From: Desulfomonile tiedjei DSM 6799 | GTDB taxonomy: Bacteria > Desulfobacterota > Desulfomonilia > Desulfomonilales > Desulfomonilaceae | Direction: 5' to 3' | Assembly (NCBI RefSeq): GCF_000266945.1 | Contig: NC_018025.1 | Span: forward strand, 4,654,001 to 4,718,000 | Length of the DNA stretch: 64,000 bases | Shown here: positions 9,029-18,746 of the stretch, piece by piece | Numbering within the stretch: the first letter of the stretch is position 1 | How the letters are laid out: every line of letters begins with the position of its first letter | Translations under genes and position numbers: made by a program | The notes under the pieces: generated by a model | The model's database searches: none | What the model saw: only the letters and a program-made list of their open reading frames with translations | What the model was told of the DNA's origin: nothing

Positions 9029-9120
9029 GTGCCGTCCTGACTGCGCAGGTCAGTGGCACCCTCTGTATCCAGGATCGACGGCGGTTTTGGGTGCCACGGA
9101 CCTGCCCCTGCAGGTCCGTG
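9029..9120. repeat. Pair of G+C-rich hairpins downstream of tyrS
   Basis: First hairpin closes with GGTGCC (9029-9034) and GGCACC (9055-9060). The second has a perfect 10-bp stem CACGGACCTG (9095-9104) and CAGGTCCGTG (9111-9120) with a 6-nt loop. The pair lies just beyond the tyrS stop and could serve as a factor-independent-like end or as REP-type modules; no U-tract is seen. Confidence 0.5.
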
Positions 9121-9139
9121 CTGTCGCCTCAACGAGTTC

Positions 9140-10381
9140 TCAAGATTCCGAGCGGATGCGGAAGAACCTTCGTTTTCCGATCTGGACTATCTGTTCTTTA
9201 GACCCGACCGGGATCTCCTGTGCAGCATCGGAAACCTTGTTGCCATCGATCTTCACGCCACCCTGATTAATCAACCTCCTGGCTTCGGAGCCTGATACGG
9301 ATGCAAGAGAAGCTATCAGATCCACCGCTATCACCTTATCCGCGGAAATGGATCTCAGTGGTATCTCGTCGGGGACCTCTTTGCGTTGAACCACTTTCTG
9401 GAAGTGCTCTTCAGCTTCAGATGCGGCCGCGGGGTTATGGTATTCAGCCACAATACTGCGTGCAAGCGCCTTCTTGATGTTCATCGGATGGAATGGATCG
9501 TTCGATTCCTGGTGCTTTTCTATTTCTTCGAGCGCGGCAGCGAACTTGGCCACTTCCGAGGGGTCCACATCCGTCAGTAGAGTAAAGTACTTCACGACAA
9601 GATTGTCCTGGATGGACATGGTCTTGCCGAACATGTCCTCAGGAGTATCGTCCACTGCAATGTAGTTCCTCTCGGTTTTGCTCATCTTCTTGGACCCGTC
9701 GAGTCCCTCGATGAGCGGAGTCATAATTACGATCTGCGGCGGCTGATTGTGCTGGATCTGCAGATCGCGGCCGGCAAGGAGGTTAAATTTCTGGTCGGTT
9801 CCTCCCAATTCCACATGGCATTTGAGCGCAACAGAATCGTACCCCTGCATGAGAGGATAGAGGAATTCCGTGATGCTGATGGGATTTCCTTCCTTGTACC
9901 GCTTCTCGAAATCATTGCGTTCCAGCATGCGTGCGACAGTGGATCTGTAGGCCAGATCAAGGCAATCGGCAAACGACATGGGATCGAACCATTCGCCGTT
10001 GCTGCGAAGCTCGGTCTTGCTCTCGTCCAGTATTTTGAAGACCTGCTGCCTGAAGCTCTTTGCATGCTCCCAGACTTGTTCTTTGGTCAGCCTGACCCGC
10101 GCCTCACTCCGTGCCGTGGGATCGCCAATGCGGGCTGTGAAATCACCTACAAGAAATATTGCCGTATGACCCAGATCTTGAAAATGTTTCAATTTTCGTA
10201 TGGTGACCATGTGCCCCAGATGGATGTCCGATGCAGTGGGATCGACCCCGAGTTTAATTCGCAATGGCGTGTTGTTCTCGATACTCCACTTGATACGCTG
10301 TCGCATCTCCTCTTCATGGATAATTTCTTCCACGCCTCTCATAATCTTTGCCATTTGAGTGTCAACATCCGGGAACGCCAT
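9140..10381 (-). CDS. tyrS: Tyrosyl-tRNA synthetase
   Basis: Class I aminoacyl-tRNA synthetase charging tRNA-Tyr. The HIGH-type signature is HLGH (residues 54-57) and the KMSKS-type loop is KMSKT (about 232-236). The catalytic domain includes GDFTARIGDPTARSE and EFLYPLMQGYDSVAL; the C-terminal S4 domain (about 345-413) ends with RLINQGGVKIDGNKV. Length 413 residues is typical of the shorter TyrS2-like branch. No T-box leader is visible upstream. Monocistronic in appearance. Confidence 0.95.
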   Translation of the reverse strand: MAFPDVDTQMAKIMRGVEEIIHEEEMRQRIKWSIENNTPLRIKLGVDPTASDIHLGHMVTIRKLKHFQDLGHTAIFLVGDFTARIGDPTARSEARVRLTKEQVWEHAKSFRQQVFKILDESKTELRSNGEWFDPMSFADCLDLAYRSTVARMLERNDFEKRYKEGNPISITEFLYPLMQGYDSVALKCHVELGGTDQKFNLLAGRDLQIQHNQPPQIVIMTPLIEGLDGSKKMSKTERNYIAVDDTPEDMFGKTMSIQDNLVVKYFTLLTDVDPSEVAKFAAALEEIEKHQESNDPFHPMNIKKALARSIVAEYHNPAAASEAEEHFQKVVQRKEVPDEIPLRSISADKVIAVDLIASLASVSGSEARRLINQGGVKIDGNKVSDAAQEIPVGSKEQIVQIGKRRFFRIRSES

Positions 10382-10808
10382 TTCATCACCTTTCGTGCTG
10401 TCGGATTCTCTCGATAAAGGACTGCATAGTAATAGATCGGGTCCGCATTTTCAATTAAAAGTCAATGAAACCCACAAAGTATGTCGCTCTACACCGAGAG
10501 TCGGCCGAGCTTTGCTACAAAGCATGTACCTTCATCAGTTTCATTACCTGAATAATGGAAAATGTTCCCAATGAAAGCGACATTTCACTCGCTGGAGTTT
10601 CATCGCAGTATATTTTTCTTTAATCTCAGCGAAATAAGAAGAAACGAAAGATCACTTGGAATATTTCATCATATTTACTTGATTTATATTGACAAAACAC
10701 CCAATTACATATTAGACTTCAACTGGAAGAAATTGCCCGAACCGCACGCCTTCGTGTTACGGTTCGGAAACGATAATCAGCCCGTAGCCCTAATGAGGAG
10801 GGCGTCCA
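10382..10808. other. Gene-free AT-rich spacer between tyrS and the coiled-coil lipoprotein gene
   Basis: No credible gene. It is the divergent upstream region of tyrS and the lipoprotein gene and becomes distinctly AT-rich from about 10600. Confidence 0.5.
10689..10717 (+). promoter_or_regulatory. Possible sigma-70 promoter for the lipoprotein gene
   Basis: TTGACA at 10689-10694, then 17 nt to TTAGAC at 10712-10717, in an AT-rich context about 90 nt before the ATG. The -35 is perfect but the -10 is weak. Confidence 0.35.
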
Positions 10809-11780
10809 ATGGTAAAATTCTTCTTAATAGTGCTTTCCGGTCTCGCTTTAATGGGGTGCGGAAGCTCCGATCTCGAGCAAGCGCGAATCGAAGATCAGAA
10901 GGTCATCTCCGATCTCAAAGCCAAGCTCGCTGATGCGCAAAGCGCAATGGAAGTCCGTCAGAATGAAATTGACCGTTTGACACGCCAGATGCAGGACGTA
11001 ACCAGTAAAAATAATGAGCTGCAGAACCTTTTGAAGACAAGAATCGAACAGAAGACCGCAAAACCCGAACCGCCGGGACGTGTCGAACTTCTTGGCGCAA
11101 AAGCCCTGGCGGAGTACAAAGCCGAACAGTTGAGCCGCAGAGTGGAGAAGCTCACCACCGACCTTGACCAGAGAGAACGGGAACTGGCAGAGATTAACCA
11201 GAAGACGAAGAACCAGGGAGCGGAAGTCGAACAATTGCGACAGACGGTCGCGGAACTGCAGAAAACCGATGCGAATCGCACGGCCGAACTGCAGGGCAGG
11301 ATTGAATCCATCACCAAACAGTTAAAAGAACGGTCCGACGCAGCAGAACAATTCAGGCAACAGTTGAACGAGAGAACCGAACTGCTCAATGCACTCAAGA
11401 ATGCTGTCGCGGATGCAGGCAAATTGAAAACCACTGCCGAATCGGAAAACGCCACGCTAAGGCAAGCGCTTGAGGAGACGAAAAAACAATTGGAGGCGGC
11501 TAATGCTGCTACTGAAGAAGCTCGTCAGGAAGCCGTGAAGTTCCATGCGTACGGAGAGCAGATTTATACTCAATCGGGCCAATGGAAGCAATATGCCGAA
11601 CAGATGAAGCAGGAGGCCGAACGCCTTAACAGCGAACTTCAGGCAGCGACAACGGAGATTACTCAATTACAGGAACAGGTTCAGACCCTCCAGGCGGAAA
11701 TTCAAAAGCCTTCAACCGTGGAGCGCCTTCTTCAACCTCCCGATGTTCCAGGAGAGCAACAGACGCAAAGTCTCAACTAA
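10809..11780 (+). CDS. Coiled-coil lipoprotein
   Basis: Predicted outer- or inner-membrane-anchored lipoprotein: hydrophobic signal (residues 2-16) ending in the lipobox LMGC with C17 as the lipidated cysteine. Residues 20-310 are almost entirely heptad-like, rich in Glu, Gln, Lys, Ala and Leu, indicating a long coiled coil; the end is Pro-rich. No enzymatic motif is visible. A structural or scaffold role in the envelope is plausible but not shown. GAGGAGG just upstream of the ATG supports the start. Confidence 0.75.
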   Translation: MVKFFLIVLSGLALMGCGSSDLEQARIEDQKVISDLKAKLADAQSAMEVRQNEIDRLTRQMQDVTSKNNELQNLLKTRIEQKTAKPEPPGRVELLGAKALAEYKAEQLSRRVEKLTTDLDQRERELAEINQKTKNQGAEVEQLRQTVAELQKTDANRTAELQGRIESITKQLKERSDAAEQFRQQLNERTELLNALKNAVADAGKLKTTAESENATLRQALEETKKQLEAANAATEEARQEAVKFHAYGEQIYTQSGQWKQYAEQMKQEAERLNSELQAATTEITQLQEQVQTLQAEIQKPSTVERLLQPPDVPGEQQTQSLN

Positions 11781-11973
11781 TATTAGACGTCCTTCAAGCT
11801 ATAAGAATTTGAGGTACTTTGCAAACATTCCCGGTATTCTCTGTCTGTTCAGAGTATATTCTTCTCCAAAAACGATTATTTCAGACGAATGCGCAACTGG
11901 ATGCGGTGTAGGCTTGGCTTTACACAATAATTCCCTTTCTGTGTAAGAATACAGGCCGATATACGGACGATAC

Positions 11974-12660
11974 ATGAGTAAGAATCCGGCCCAAAACGTA
12001 AGACCTCGTTGGAAGAAATTCTTGCGTGCTTTGGCTGTGATATTCCTGATCACCATTCCGATAATAATTGTTGGAGCGGCAGCTCTCCTATTCGTCTATG
12101 AATTTGGTCTGGGACCATTCAGATGTCTCCCCTCGGATGAGACTTTGATCAGACATTTCCAGAAACATCGAGCCGATTTCGAACTACTCGTGCAGATCTA
12201 CCGGGAAGATCCGGACCTGCCTAACAATTTCGGCATGGTATCAAAACCGACTCCGGAAATTTCAGCAATCATGAATCGAATTAATGTGAGAGATCTCCGA
12301 AGTGACTGGACGATATGGCTACCACCGGATCCATATTCGGAAGAAGCCAAAAGTGAGACGAAGGCACGAAAACTCATTCAAAAAGTTCACAGAGGTGAGG
12401 CTGAAGGACGCAGATTTAGCGGTGTGTCGATGACCTACGACCACGGACCGGTCAGAAGGTTTGATAAATATCTTTCAGAAGTGTTCAAAGGCTATTATTA
12501 TACTCCTTTTCCTCCGAGGGTTGAGAATGGTTTGCTCAAAAAGCCGGATGGAGCTGAGCCGGTCTTCCACCATTTGAACACGTATCCACCAAGGCTCATA
12601 TTGGGCGACTGCGTTTATCGGCAGTTTGCCCCACAATGGTTCATCAAACTGTGTCAATAA
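11974..12660 (+). CDS. Membrane-anchored protein of unknown function
   Basis: 228 residues. A basic N-terminus (RPRWKKFLR) precedes one long hydrophobic segment (about 20-42), then a soluble domain with PSDETLIRHFQKHRADFELL (about 53-72) and a His/Tyr-rich C-terminal half. No family is recognised. The DETLIRHFQKHRADFELLV-type helix is common near the N-terminus of small exported proteins that face the periplasm. It lies alone between the lipoprotein and recO, and no promoter is evident. Confidence 0.6.
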   Translation: MSKNPAQNVRPRWKKFLRALAVIFLITIPIIIVGAAALLFVYEFGLGPFRCLPSDETLIRHFQKHRADFELLVQIYREDPDLPNNFGMVSKPTPEISAIMNRINVRDLRSDWTIWLPPDPYSEEAKSETKARKLIQKVHRGEAEGRRFSGVSMTYDHGPVRRFDKYLSEVFKGYYYTPFPPRVENGLLKKPDGAEPVFHHLNTYPPRLILGDCVYRQFAPQWFIKLCQ

Positions 12661-12786
12661 TTTGTGGTGACAATCTGAATAAGGGACATTGGTTTTCCTT
12701 GACAAAAGAGGACTTAATCTAACCTATTCAAATATCCAAAGCTGCTTTCCAAAGGCCTTGTGACCTACAGACGCGTTTTTCATTTG

Positions 12787-13557
12787 CTAATCTGTACGAG
12801 TAGGCCATAGTCCCAGTTCTTCCAGGAAATAGAGAGAAGGTATTTCACCTCCGTGCAGATATCTGATGAAGCCGGCAAGCGCTGCGGCTAGTTCATCCAG
12901 CCCCTTTTTATGGAGCCTCAACCGCTTTGCGGCTTCACCTTCCAGCTTCAAACCCTGACGAATGACCGCGAGCGTTCCGGGACTTAAAGTTACTACTCCC
13001 GGCACTCCCGGAGGCAAGCACTCGCGATGGCATATCCCTCCGAGCGCTGAAGAAAATGCTGCTTCCTGGCCGGTACTGAAGGTCTTGCCGCAAACCGTGC
13101 AGGAATCGAAACGCGGCGAAAAGCCGACGAACCCGAGCAATCGTATCGTATCGAGCATGATACTCAAGAAACCCGGCGCAACATTGTCTTTTTCCAGTTG
13201 CTCAAGAATGTCGTGGAGAAAATCGAAAAGATTCTGGTCCGGAGAGTCTTCCGGGAGGAACATCGAGGCTAATTCAAGGAAATAGGAGGCCCAAGCGACT
13301 TTGGTGATGTCCGAACGTATGCCGAGATGACCGTGGAGAACCTGGGCTTCATCGATCCAGACCAGGTCATCTCGTTTTCTCTGCCGAAGCGTGAGATCGA
13401 CCAGCGAAAACGGCTCTAGGTGTCCTCCAAAACGAATGCGACTCTTCTTGGAATTTTTCGCTATTCCTCTGAGCCAGCCAAGCTCGCGACTGAAGAAAAT
13501 CACCAGTTCGTCTGCTTCGCCGCGGTCCTGTTTCTTGAGAATTAATGATTGCACCAC
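12787..13557 (-). CDS. recO: DNA repair protein RecO
   Basis: Recombination mediator of the RecFOR pathway that binds SSB-coated single-stranded DNA and helps load RecA. The N-terminal OB-fold begins VVQSLILKKQDRGEADELV; the zinc-binding module has CTVCGKTF (about 147-154) and the pair C-H-R-E-C. Start uncertain: the frame extends to 13653, but that extension runs through a hairpin repeat and begins with TTG, and family alignment puts the start near the tandem GTG codons at 13554-13557. No strong ribosome site was found for either choice. Confidence 0.82.
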   Translation of the reverse strand: MVQSLILKKQDRGEADELVIFFSRELGWLRGIAKNSKKSRIRFGGHLEPFSLVDLTLRQRKRDDLVWIDEAQVLHGHLGIRSDITKVAWASYFLELASMFLPEDSPDQNLFDFLHDILEQLEKDNVAPGFLSIMLDTIRLLGFVGFSPRFDSCTVCGKTFSTGQEAAFSSALGGICHRECLPPGVPGVVTLSPGTLAVIRQGLKLEGEAAKRLRLHKKGLDELAAALAGFIRYLHGGEIPSLYFLEELGLWPTRTD

Positions 13558-13613
13558 GTATCGCCGCCGTAAGCCTGTCCCAGGCCAATGCGCGTCCAAA
13601 GCAGTAAGATTTA

Positions 13614-13640
13614 GGGAACCTTTTTGTGAAAAAGGTTCCC
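13614..13640. repeat. Perfect 12-bp hairpin upstream of recO
   Basis: GGGAACCTTTTT (13614-13625), loop GTG, AAAAAGGTTCCC (13629-13640), followed by a C-rich tract and AAAAACTTTT. Related GGTTCC-containing sequence recurs near 15340-15370 and 39455-39475. It may act as a terminator for the leftward gene ending at 13803. Confidence 0.6.
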
Positions 13641-13668
13641 CAAACCCCTCCAAAAACTTTTAACACTG

Positions 13669-13712
13669 GCCGAACTCATCGTTTTGTCTATCGACAAGAC
13701 GATGAGTTCGGC
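13669..13712. repeat. Long hairpin, 20-bp arms with one G-T mismatch
   Basis: Left arm 13669-13688 beginning GCCGAACTCATCG, 4-nt loop TATC, right arm 13693-13712 ending GATGAGTTCGGC. One position is not Watson-Crick. Together with the hairpin at 13614 it fills the recO to 13803 intergenic gap, consistent with transcript end signals or REP-like repeats. Confidence 0.6.
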
Positions 13713-13802
13713 GAATGCTAGAAGTTCTTGGGAAGGGGTTCGGGGAAACACTTCTTACAAGAAGGGTTTCTCCGATTTTACTTCCTTGAATGCGAATAGA
13801 TA

Positions 13803-15179
13803 TCAGAATAGTTGTGCTCCTCCGAAGACCCTGTGTGTTTTCACCCATTCCTTCTGGAATTCCACCTCTGATTTTACCGATCCCGAAGATTCGGAAGCAA
13901 TCTTCTCCAGAGCTTCCAAAGCTTGTTTCTGCATGGCGCGGTTCTGCAGAATGACAATTCCTCCTGCAGCTTTGGTAGCCGCTTCGTTAGCCGGGGCTCC
14001 TTTAATGCCGAGGATCGCCAAGGTGCTAATGCCGAGAGGTCGGAACACATGATCCTTGGGTCTACTTGCAGCGTACATCGCCGCGGAAAGGGCCTTGTAG
14101 TCAACCATGTCGTCAAGGCAACTCAAAGCGGTCTGAAGCAAATCGAGGCGACGACCGGCCAGTTGGACGAATGCCAAAGTTTTCTCCCGGTCGGCAGTCC
14201 GTTCTTGTACACGCGCCAGTTCTTCGGCTGCCCGTTTCTGAATACCGATCCCCCAGATCAGAAACCGTGCCCCACCCGGTTCATTGAGTATTTGTCGGCC
14301 GAAAGTGATGAGCCGTTTGTAAATGCTTTCGGCCACACGTGAGTTTCCTTGTTTTTCCGCTGCCTTGGCGCGCTCGATTGCCGCTTGGGCATACTCAGCG
14401 AACATTTCCCAGGGCATCGACGGGCGTTTATCGTCAGGCCCTGCCTTGAAGTCAGGCTGATAATGCTTGAGCAGATTGGCATGTTCTACGTTGACCGCTT
14501 TCAAAAACATCTGGACACCTTCGGCTTTGGGATCGATGCCCTTAGAACTGCGTTCCTTCGGATAGAGTCGTTCGAGTTCCCTGTATGCTTCCAGGGCTTT
14601 TCCCGAAGCCGGACGGCCCATGATCTCCTTGTCTTCCTCACCCGGCATTCCAATAGTGTTCATGACTTCGAGTGCAGTCTTGAACCGCAATTCTGCCTCG
14701 TTCTGTTCCGGAGTGGGGTACGGTTTTGTCCACTGCACAACATGCTCCATCGAGATCGGGCGTTCCAACCACCATGCTCCGTCCTCTGCGATCCAGAGGA
14801 GTACCATGCGGAATTCCGGGCGATTGGGATACGCAGGGCCCAGGTTCGGTCCAGTGAAGGTCATGGTACACTGGAATCGCTCAGTTGTACCGTCCTCGGA
14901 TTTGATCCTCGCGTCCACACGGGAATTCGTGAGAGTCAGGACGTCGCTCCTGTACCGCTTGAGGAATTCCTGAACATCCTCTAATTTGATATCTTTTTCC
15001 GAGACTATCTCCGGATACGTCATGCTCAACACAGCAGCCGCGTCCTGTGCTTTAAACGCAGTGATGAATTTTTTCATGGCTATCTCGGGTTCTTCGGAAG
15101 AAGACAAAAATGACAAGACCCCTAGAAATCCCAGTATAGCCACACAAGGGTAATTGCGACCGAACAGTTTGACGAGCAT
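13803..15179 (-). CDS. Signal-anchored protein of unknown function
   Basis: 458 residues from the ATG at 15179, which has GGAGAA 6 nt upstream; a longer frame reaches 15206. An N-terminal hydrophobic segment (about 10-26) suggests an export signal or anchor. Residues 30-130 (EEPEIAMKKFITAFKAQDAAAVLSMTYPE...) resemble the NTF2-like/lumazine-type domain often used in exported accumulation proteins; the central part is helical (ALEAYRELERLYPKE, YAQAAIERAKAAEKQGNS) and looks TPR-like. No catalytic motif is recognised. Transcribed toward recO. Confidence 0.65.
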   Translation of the reverse strand: MLVKLFGRNYPCVAILGFLGVLSFLSSSEEPEIAMKKFITAFKAQDAAAVLSMTYPEIVSEKDIKLEDVQEFLKRYRSDVLTLTNSRVDARIKSEDGTTERFQCTMTFTGPNLGPAYPNRPEFRMVLLWIAEDGAWWLERPISMEHVVQWTKPYPTPEQNEAELRFKTALEVMNTIGMPGEEDKEIMGRPASGKALEAYRELERLYPKERSSKGIDPKAEGVQMFLKAVNVEHANLLKHYQPDFKAGPDDKRPSMPWEMFAEYAQAAIERAKAAEKQGNSRVAESIYKRLITFGRQILNEPGGARFLIWGIGIQKRAAEELARVQERTADREKTLAFVQLAGRRLDLLQTALSCLDDMVDYKALSAAMYAASRPKDHVFRPLGISTLAILGIKGAPANEAATKAAGGIVILQNRAMQKQALEALEKIASESSGSVKSEVEFQKEWVKTHRVFGGAQLF

Positions 15180-15397
15180 GGTATTCTCCGGCTCCAAATA
15201 GAACACAGATCTCGGCGTCCTATCGCCAAAGCGCGTTGTCTGTTTACCTGTTTACATGAACTAATTCAAGGGGAACTTCGTTCGGGCGGAGAGTCAGACC
15301 AATATGCTTTCAAAGCAGTAACATCCGGGAACCTCTTCTGTAATTGTTAAAAAGGTTCTCGAACCCTCTTTGAATGCAAATCCGCATCAAACCGGAG

Positions 15398-16018
15398 TTA
15401 AGATCCGGAACTCTCATTGATTGGCAAGGGGCCACTCCAATTCTCTTCTGATAAGGCTGTTTCCAGGTCTTGATGAAAGGTTGCCATGGGGCGCTGTATG
15501 AATGAGTGAAGCAGCACGATAGCGGAGACGGCTAAGATCAATGCAGTGCTCTTCAAGAATATCTGTTTCCAGGAAATTTTGAAAAAGGCTATTTCGCCCA
15601 AAATGATTATCAGGGGCATAGTAACAGCATTTTCCTTGCTTAATACTGCACATACAAAAAGAACAAACGCGCCAATGTATCCAATAACCGGCCGAACCAA
15701 CATTCCCGAACGCGATCGGAGTACAAAAGGAGAGATGAAAAATAGAAAAAACAGGCAAGAAGAGCCGCGCGTTGCCAAATATACAACGTTACCAGGTCCG
15801 GAGAGGATGCACCAAGAAGAAAAGGCCGCAAAGACAGGAAGTTAAGTAAATTTCCCATTCCGCAGCATGTAGAGCTGCAATCTTTAGCAAAAGAGCAATT
15901 AAGTACACCAGTACAGTGGAAGTTGCTGCCAACAGAAATAAGTTGACCATGCGAAAAGAAGACAGATCCCAACCGAAGAGTGATAATTCAAGAGGGAGAA
16001 AGACAGCGTTTCTGTACC
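15398..16018 (-). pseudogene. Frameshifted, truncated relic of a TMTC-like membrane-TPR gene
   Basis: Read leftward, three different frames carry consecutive pieces of the protein family encoded at 33.3-39.4 kb. The first frame reads SLFGWDLSSFRMVNLFLL to LCGLFFLVHPL (about 16018-15808), the second DLVTLYIWQRAALLACFFYF (about 15806-15720), the third MLVRPVIGYIGAFVLF then VLSKENAVTMP and AFF (about 15712-15398). These align in order with GFRFVN, LFLAHPAQ, YIWQRVALLAMLFF and SKENALTLP of the intact paralogues. At least two frameshifts separate them, the N-terminus is missing (the relic abuts the hda stop codon) and all TPRs are lost. Confidence 0.75.
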
Positions 16019-16756
16019 CTACAGCAGACCGTCTTCTTCGAGAAGCTTGATGAGAGGCACGGTAATGCGACGTTTTAGCTGTAAGGATTTTCGATCCAGG
16101 ATATCGACTATTCTCTCGAGCTCTTTAATGTTTCGCGATTTCCGCGTCACGAGATATCCTGCTACTTCTCTCGGGATACGAACATTCTTATCCCGCGCCA
16201 TTTTATCCAGGATAAGCATGCGGACGGGATCCTCTGGTGGGGTCAGTTCCAGGACCAATCCCGACAGAATGCGCGATCTGAGGTGCGGATCGTCAGGCGA
16301 GAAATGGGCAGGGGACTCGCATGAGGCTATCAACAATGCAGCGCCCATACGTGTCAATTTGTTGAAGATCACGAGGAGAAGCGAACCAAGCTCGCGGTCG
16401 ATGCGAGGAACATCGTCTACTGCGAGAGCAACGAGAGAATCCATGAGGTCGGGTCGAGCGGCCAGTTCCTCGAGTTCTTCAAACCGCGGCTCGGCCTTTT
16501 GTGGTATAATGATTCGTGCATGCGTTCCAGGAGCGGATTTTTGTTCCCATTCCGTGATAAACGCGTGCAACAAATGAGTCTTTCCCGTTCCCGGCGGCCC
16601 GAACAAAAAAATGTGGGGCAAAACACCGTCCGGAGAGAATAGGAGTGACCTGAGCGCAGTAACAGCACCCTCGTTCCCTTCATGAACGATGAGATTATCG
16701 AAGGTGTACCGGGGTGGCGTGGATAGCGGAAGGACAAGCTGCATCATGAAGCTCAT
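16019..16756 (-). CDS. hda: Hda-like DnaA-related AAA+ ATPase
   Basis: DnaA-family AAA+ protein without the DNA-binding domain IV. The Walker A motif GPPGTGKTHLL and Walker B-like ALAVDDV are present, with a sensor region FNKLTRMGAALLIASCE and box VII-like LRSRILSGLVLEL. The N-terminal QLVLPL closely resembles the clamp-binding hexapeptide by which E. coli Hda attaches to DnaN to stimulate DnaA-ATP hydrolysis. The start is uncertain: ATG codons at 16756, 16747 and 16744 all lie just before QLVLPL, none with a good ribosome site; a longer frame to 16888 has no family support. Confidence 0.8.
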   Translation of the reverse strand: MSFMMQLVLPLSTPPRYTFDNLIVHEGNEGAVTALRSLLFSPDGVLPHIFLFGPPGTGKTHLLHAFITEWEQKSAPGTHARIIIPQKAEPRFEELEELAARPDLMDSLVALAVDDVPRIDRELGSLLLVIFNKLTRMGAALLIASCESPAHFSPDDPHLRSRILSGLVLELTPPEDPVRMLILDKMARDKNVRIPREVAGYLVTRKSRNIKELERIVDILDRKSLQLKRRITVPLIKLLEEDGLL

Positions 16757-17026
16757 TGTAGACCGGGAAGTCTTAATGATCAATGATGAATACTGCAACA
16801 AAGACTTGACAGGAACGGGTCTGTTGATTAATAAATAAGTATTGGAATATTTTTTTCTGATATTCATCCCTCCAGGAGCACATTCCATCCGAGGAAAAAA
16901 TCACCGAACGCTGGGGTAATGCGCCATATCTGTAAAGAAGCGCGTACCTCGCCCTAGAGACTGCAGGCATTATTCCAAACCCAAGATTTATGCCCCCGCT
17001 GAAAGAAATGAGCCAGGAGAGCCCAT

Positions 17027-18280
17027 ATGGACGTTGCAGAGTTGAAAGAAAAAAAGGTTAGCGAACTTCTTTCTATAGCCAATTCGCTGGATGTAGAAGG
17101 CGCAAGCAGTATGCGCAAACAGGAGCTGATCTTCGCCATCCTTCAGGCCCACCAGCAGACCGAAAAGGAAGCTCCTATCAGGGGTGAAGGAGTGCTCGAA
17201 ACGCTGCCCGATGGATTCGGTTTCTTGCGAGCACCTGATTACAATTATTTGCCCGGGCCTGATGACATCTATGTTTCGCCCAGCCAGATACGGCGGTTCA
17301 ACATGAGAACCGGGGACACCATCGCGGGTTATATCCGTCCTCCCAAAGATACGGAGCGTTACTTTGCCCTGTTGAAGGTGGAGGCGATCAATACCGAGGA
17401 TCCTGAAAAGATCAGGGATAAGGTCCTGTTCGACAACCTCACCCCGCTCTATCCGAACGACAGGTTGAAACTGGAAACCAGCCCCACAAATTACTCCATG
17501 AGGGTCATGGATCTTCTGACTCCCATCGGCAAAGGGCAGCGCGGGCTCATCGTTTCGCCACCGAAGGCCGGAAAGACCGTTTTGCTCCAGCAAATAGCCA
17601 ACAGCCTGACCAGAAATCATCCGGAAGTCTATCTCATCGTGCTGCTCATTGACGAGCGTCCTGAAGAAGTCACCGACATGCAGCGGTCGGTCCGAGGAGA
17701 GGTCATCTCCTCAACCTTCGACGAACCGGCTCAACGTCACGTGCAAGTTGCCGATATGGTCATAGAGAAGGCAAAAAGGCTTGTAGAACACAAACGGGAT
17801 GTTGTCATTCTCCTGGACAGCATCACCCGATTGGCGAGGGCTCACAACACCGTGGTCCCCCCGAGCGGAAAGATTCTCTCGGGTGGTGTCGATTCAAATG
17901 CGCTTCACAGGCCCAAACGCTTCTTCGGGGCAGCGAGAAATATCGAAGAAGGCGGAAGTCTGACGATCATTGCAACGGCTCTCATTGACACCGGCAGTAA
18001 AATGGACGAGGTTATTTACGAGGAGTTCAAAGGCACTGGTAACATGGAAATCCACCTTGACCGGCGTCTGTTGGAACGAAGAATTTTCCCGTGCATCGAT
18101 ATCAACCGGTCCGGAACCAGAAAAGAAGAACTCCTGCTAAGCCAACAGGATCTCCAGCGTATATGGTTGCTGAGAAAATTGCTGGCAGATATGAATTCAG
18201 TGGATGCCATGGAATTCCTCCTGGACAAAATCGTTCAGACCGATTCCAACCGAGAGTTCCTTGAAGTCATGAATAAATAA
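17027..18280 (+). CDS. rho: Transcription termination factor Rho
   Basis: Hexameric RNA-dependent helicase and ATPase that terminates transcription. Domain order: N-terminal Rho_N helices (about 1-48), cold-shock-like RNA-binding domain ([18 protein letters not shown], about 53-70), then the RecA-like ATPase with P-loop PPKAGKT, Walker [17 protein letters not shown], and the Q/R-loop region [22 protein letters not shown]. Length 417 is standard. The ATG has a GGAG ribosome site. It leads the rho-rpmE-DUF1385-prfA cluster, a conserved arrangement. Confidence 0.97.
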   Translation: MDVAELKEKKVSELLSIANSLDVEGASSMRKQELIFAILQAHQQTEKEAPIRGEGVLETLPDGFGFLRAPDYNYLPGPDDIYVSPSQIRRFNMRTGDTIAGYIRPPKDTERYFALLKVEAINTEDPEKIRDKVLFDNLTPLYPNDRLKLETSPTNYSMRVMDLLTPIGKGQRGLIVSPPKAGKTVLLQQIANSLTRNHPEVYLIVLLIDERPEEVTDMQRSVRGEVISSTFDEPAQRHVQVADMVIEKAKRLVEHKRDVVILLDSITRLARAHNTVVPPSGKILSGGVDSNALHRPKRFFGAARNIEEGGSLTIIATALIDTGSKMDEVIYEEFKGTGNMEIHLDRRLLERRIFPCIDINRSGTRKEELLLSQQDLQRIWLLRKLLADMNSVDAMEFLLDKIVQTDSNREFLEVMNK

Positions 18281-18406
18281 GTTCGAAATCCCGCATTCTG
18301 GAGCCCATGTATTGAGGGCGGATGCGGCGTGCAAAAATTCTCTTTTGACCGGAACCGTTTTCTGTTATATTGATCTGCTCAAAAGAGCTTAATGGAGGAA
18401 AAGGGA

Positions 18407-18709
18407 ATGAAGAAGGATATTCATCCCGAATACCAAGAGACCGTTTTTAGATGCGCTTGCGGCGCGGAAGTAAAAACCCGCTCCACAAAACCCGAGTACC
18501 GCCTGGAAATTTGTTCCGCGTGTCACCCCTTCTTTACAGGAAAGCAGAAACTCGTGGACAGCGCCGGTAGGGTTGAGCGTTTCATGAAAAAATATGCCGA
18601 TGCTGCTATTGCAACAGGCAAGAAACCGGCAAAAACCTCAAAGGTGAAACCGGCAATTAAACCTGCGGTAAAACCCAAGAAAGAAAAAGCCGAGAAACCG
18701 AAGAAGTAA
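18407..18709 (+). CDS. rpmE: Ribosomal protein L31, zinc-binding type
   Basis: 50S subunit protein bL31. The start at 18407 (MKKDIHPEY) has GGAGG 8 nt upstream, so upstream methionines are rejected. Zinc ligands are CAC near residue 16 and CSAC near residue 36, marking the C+ form; [16 protein letters not shown] is the family core. The C-terminal 30 residues form an unusually long Lys/Pro/Ala-rich tail ([20 protein letters not shown]), which may contact rRNA. It lies between rho and the DUF1385 gene. Confidence 0.95.
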   Translation: MKKDIHPEYQETVFRCACGAEVKTRSTKPEYRLEICSACHPFFTGKQKLVDSAGRVERFMKKYADAAIATGKKPAKTSKVKPAIKPAVKPKKEKAEKPKK

Positions 18710-18746
18710 GAGAAGAAGTTTTTCTTCATTATTGGTGCGGAGGCTC

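Noticed and set aside
13558-13653. N-terminal extension of RecO
   Set aside because: It begins at TTG and is encoded by a hairpin repeat; RecO family alignment starts at VVQSLILKK.
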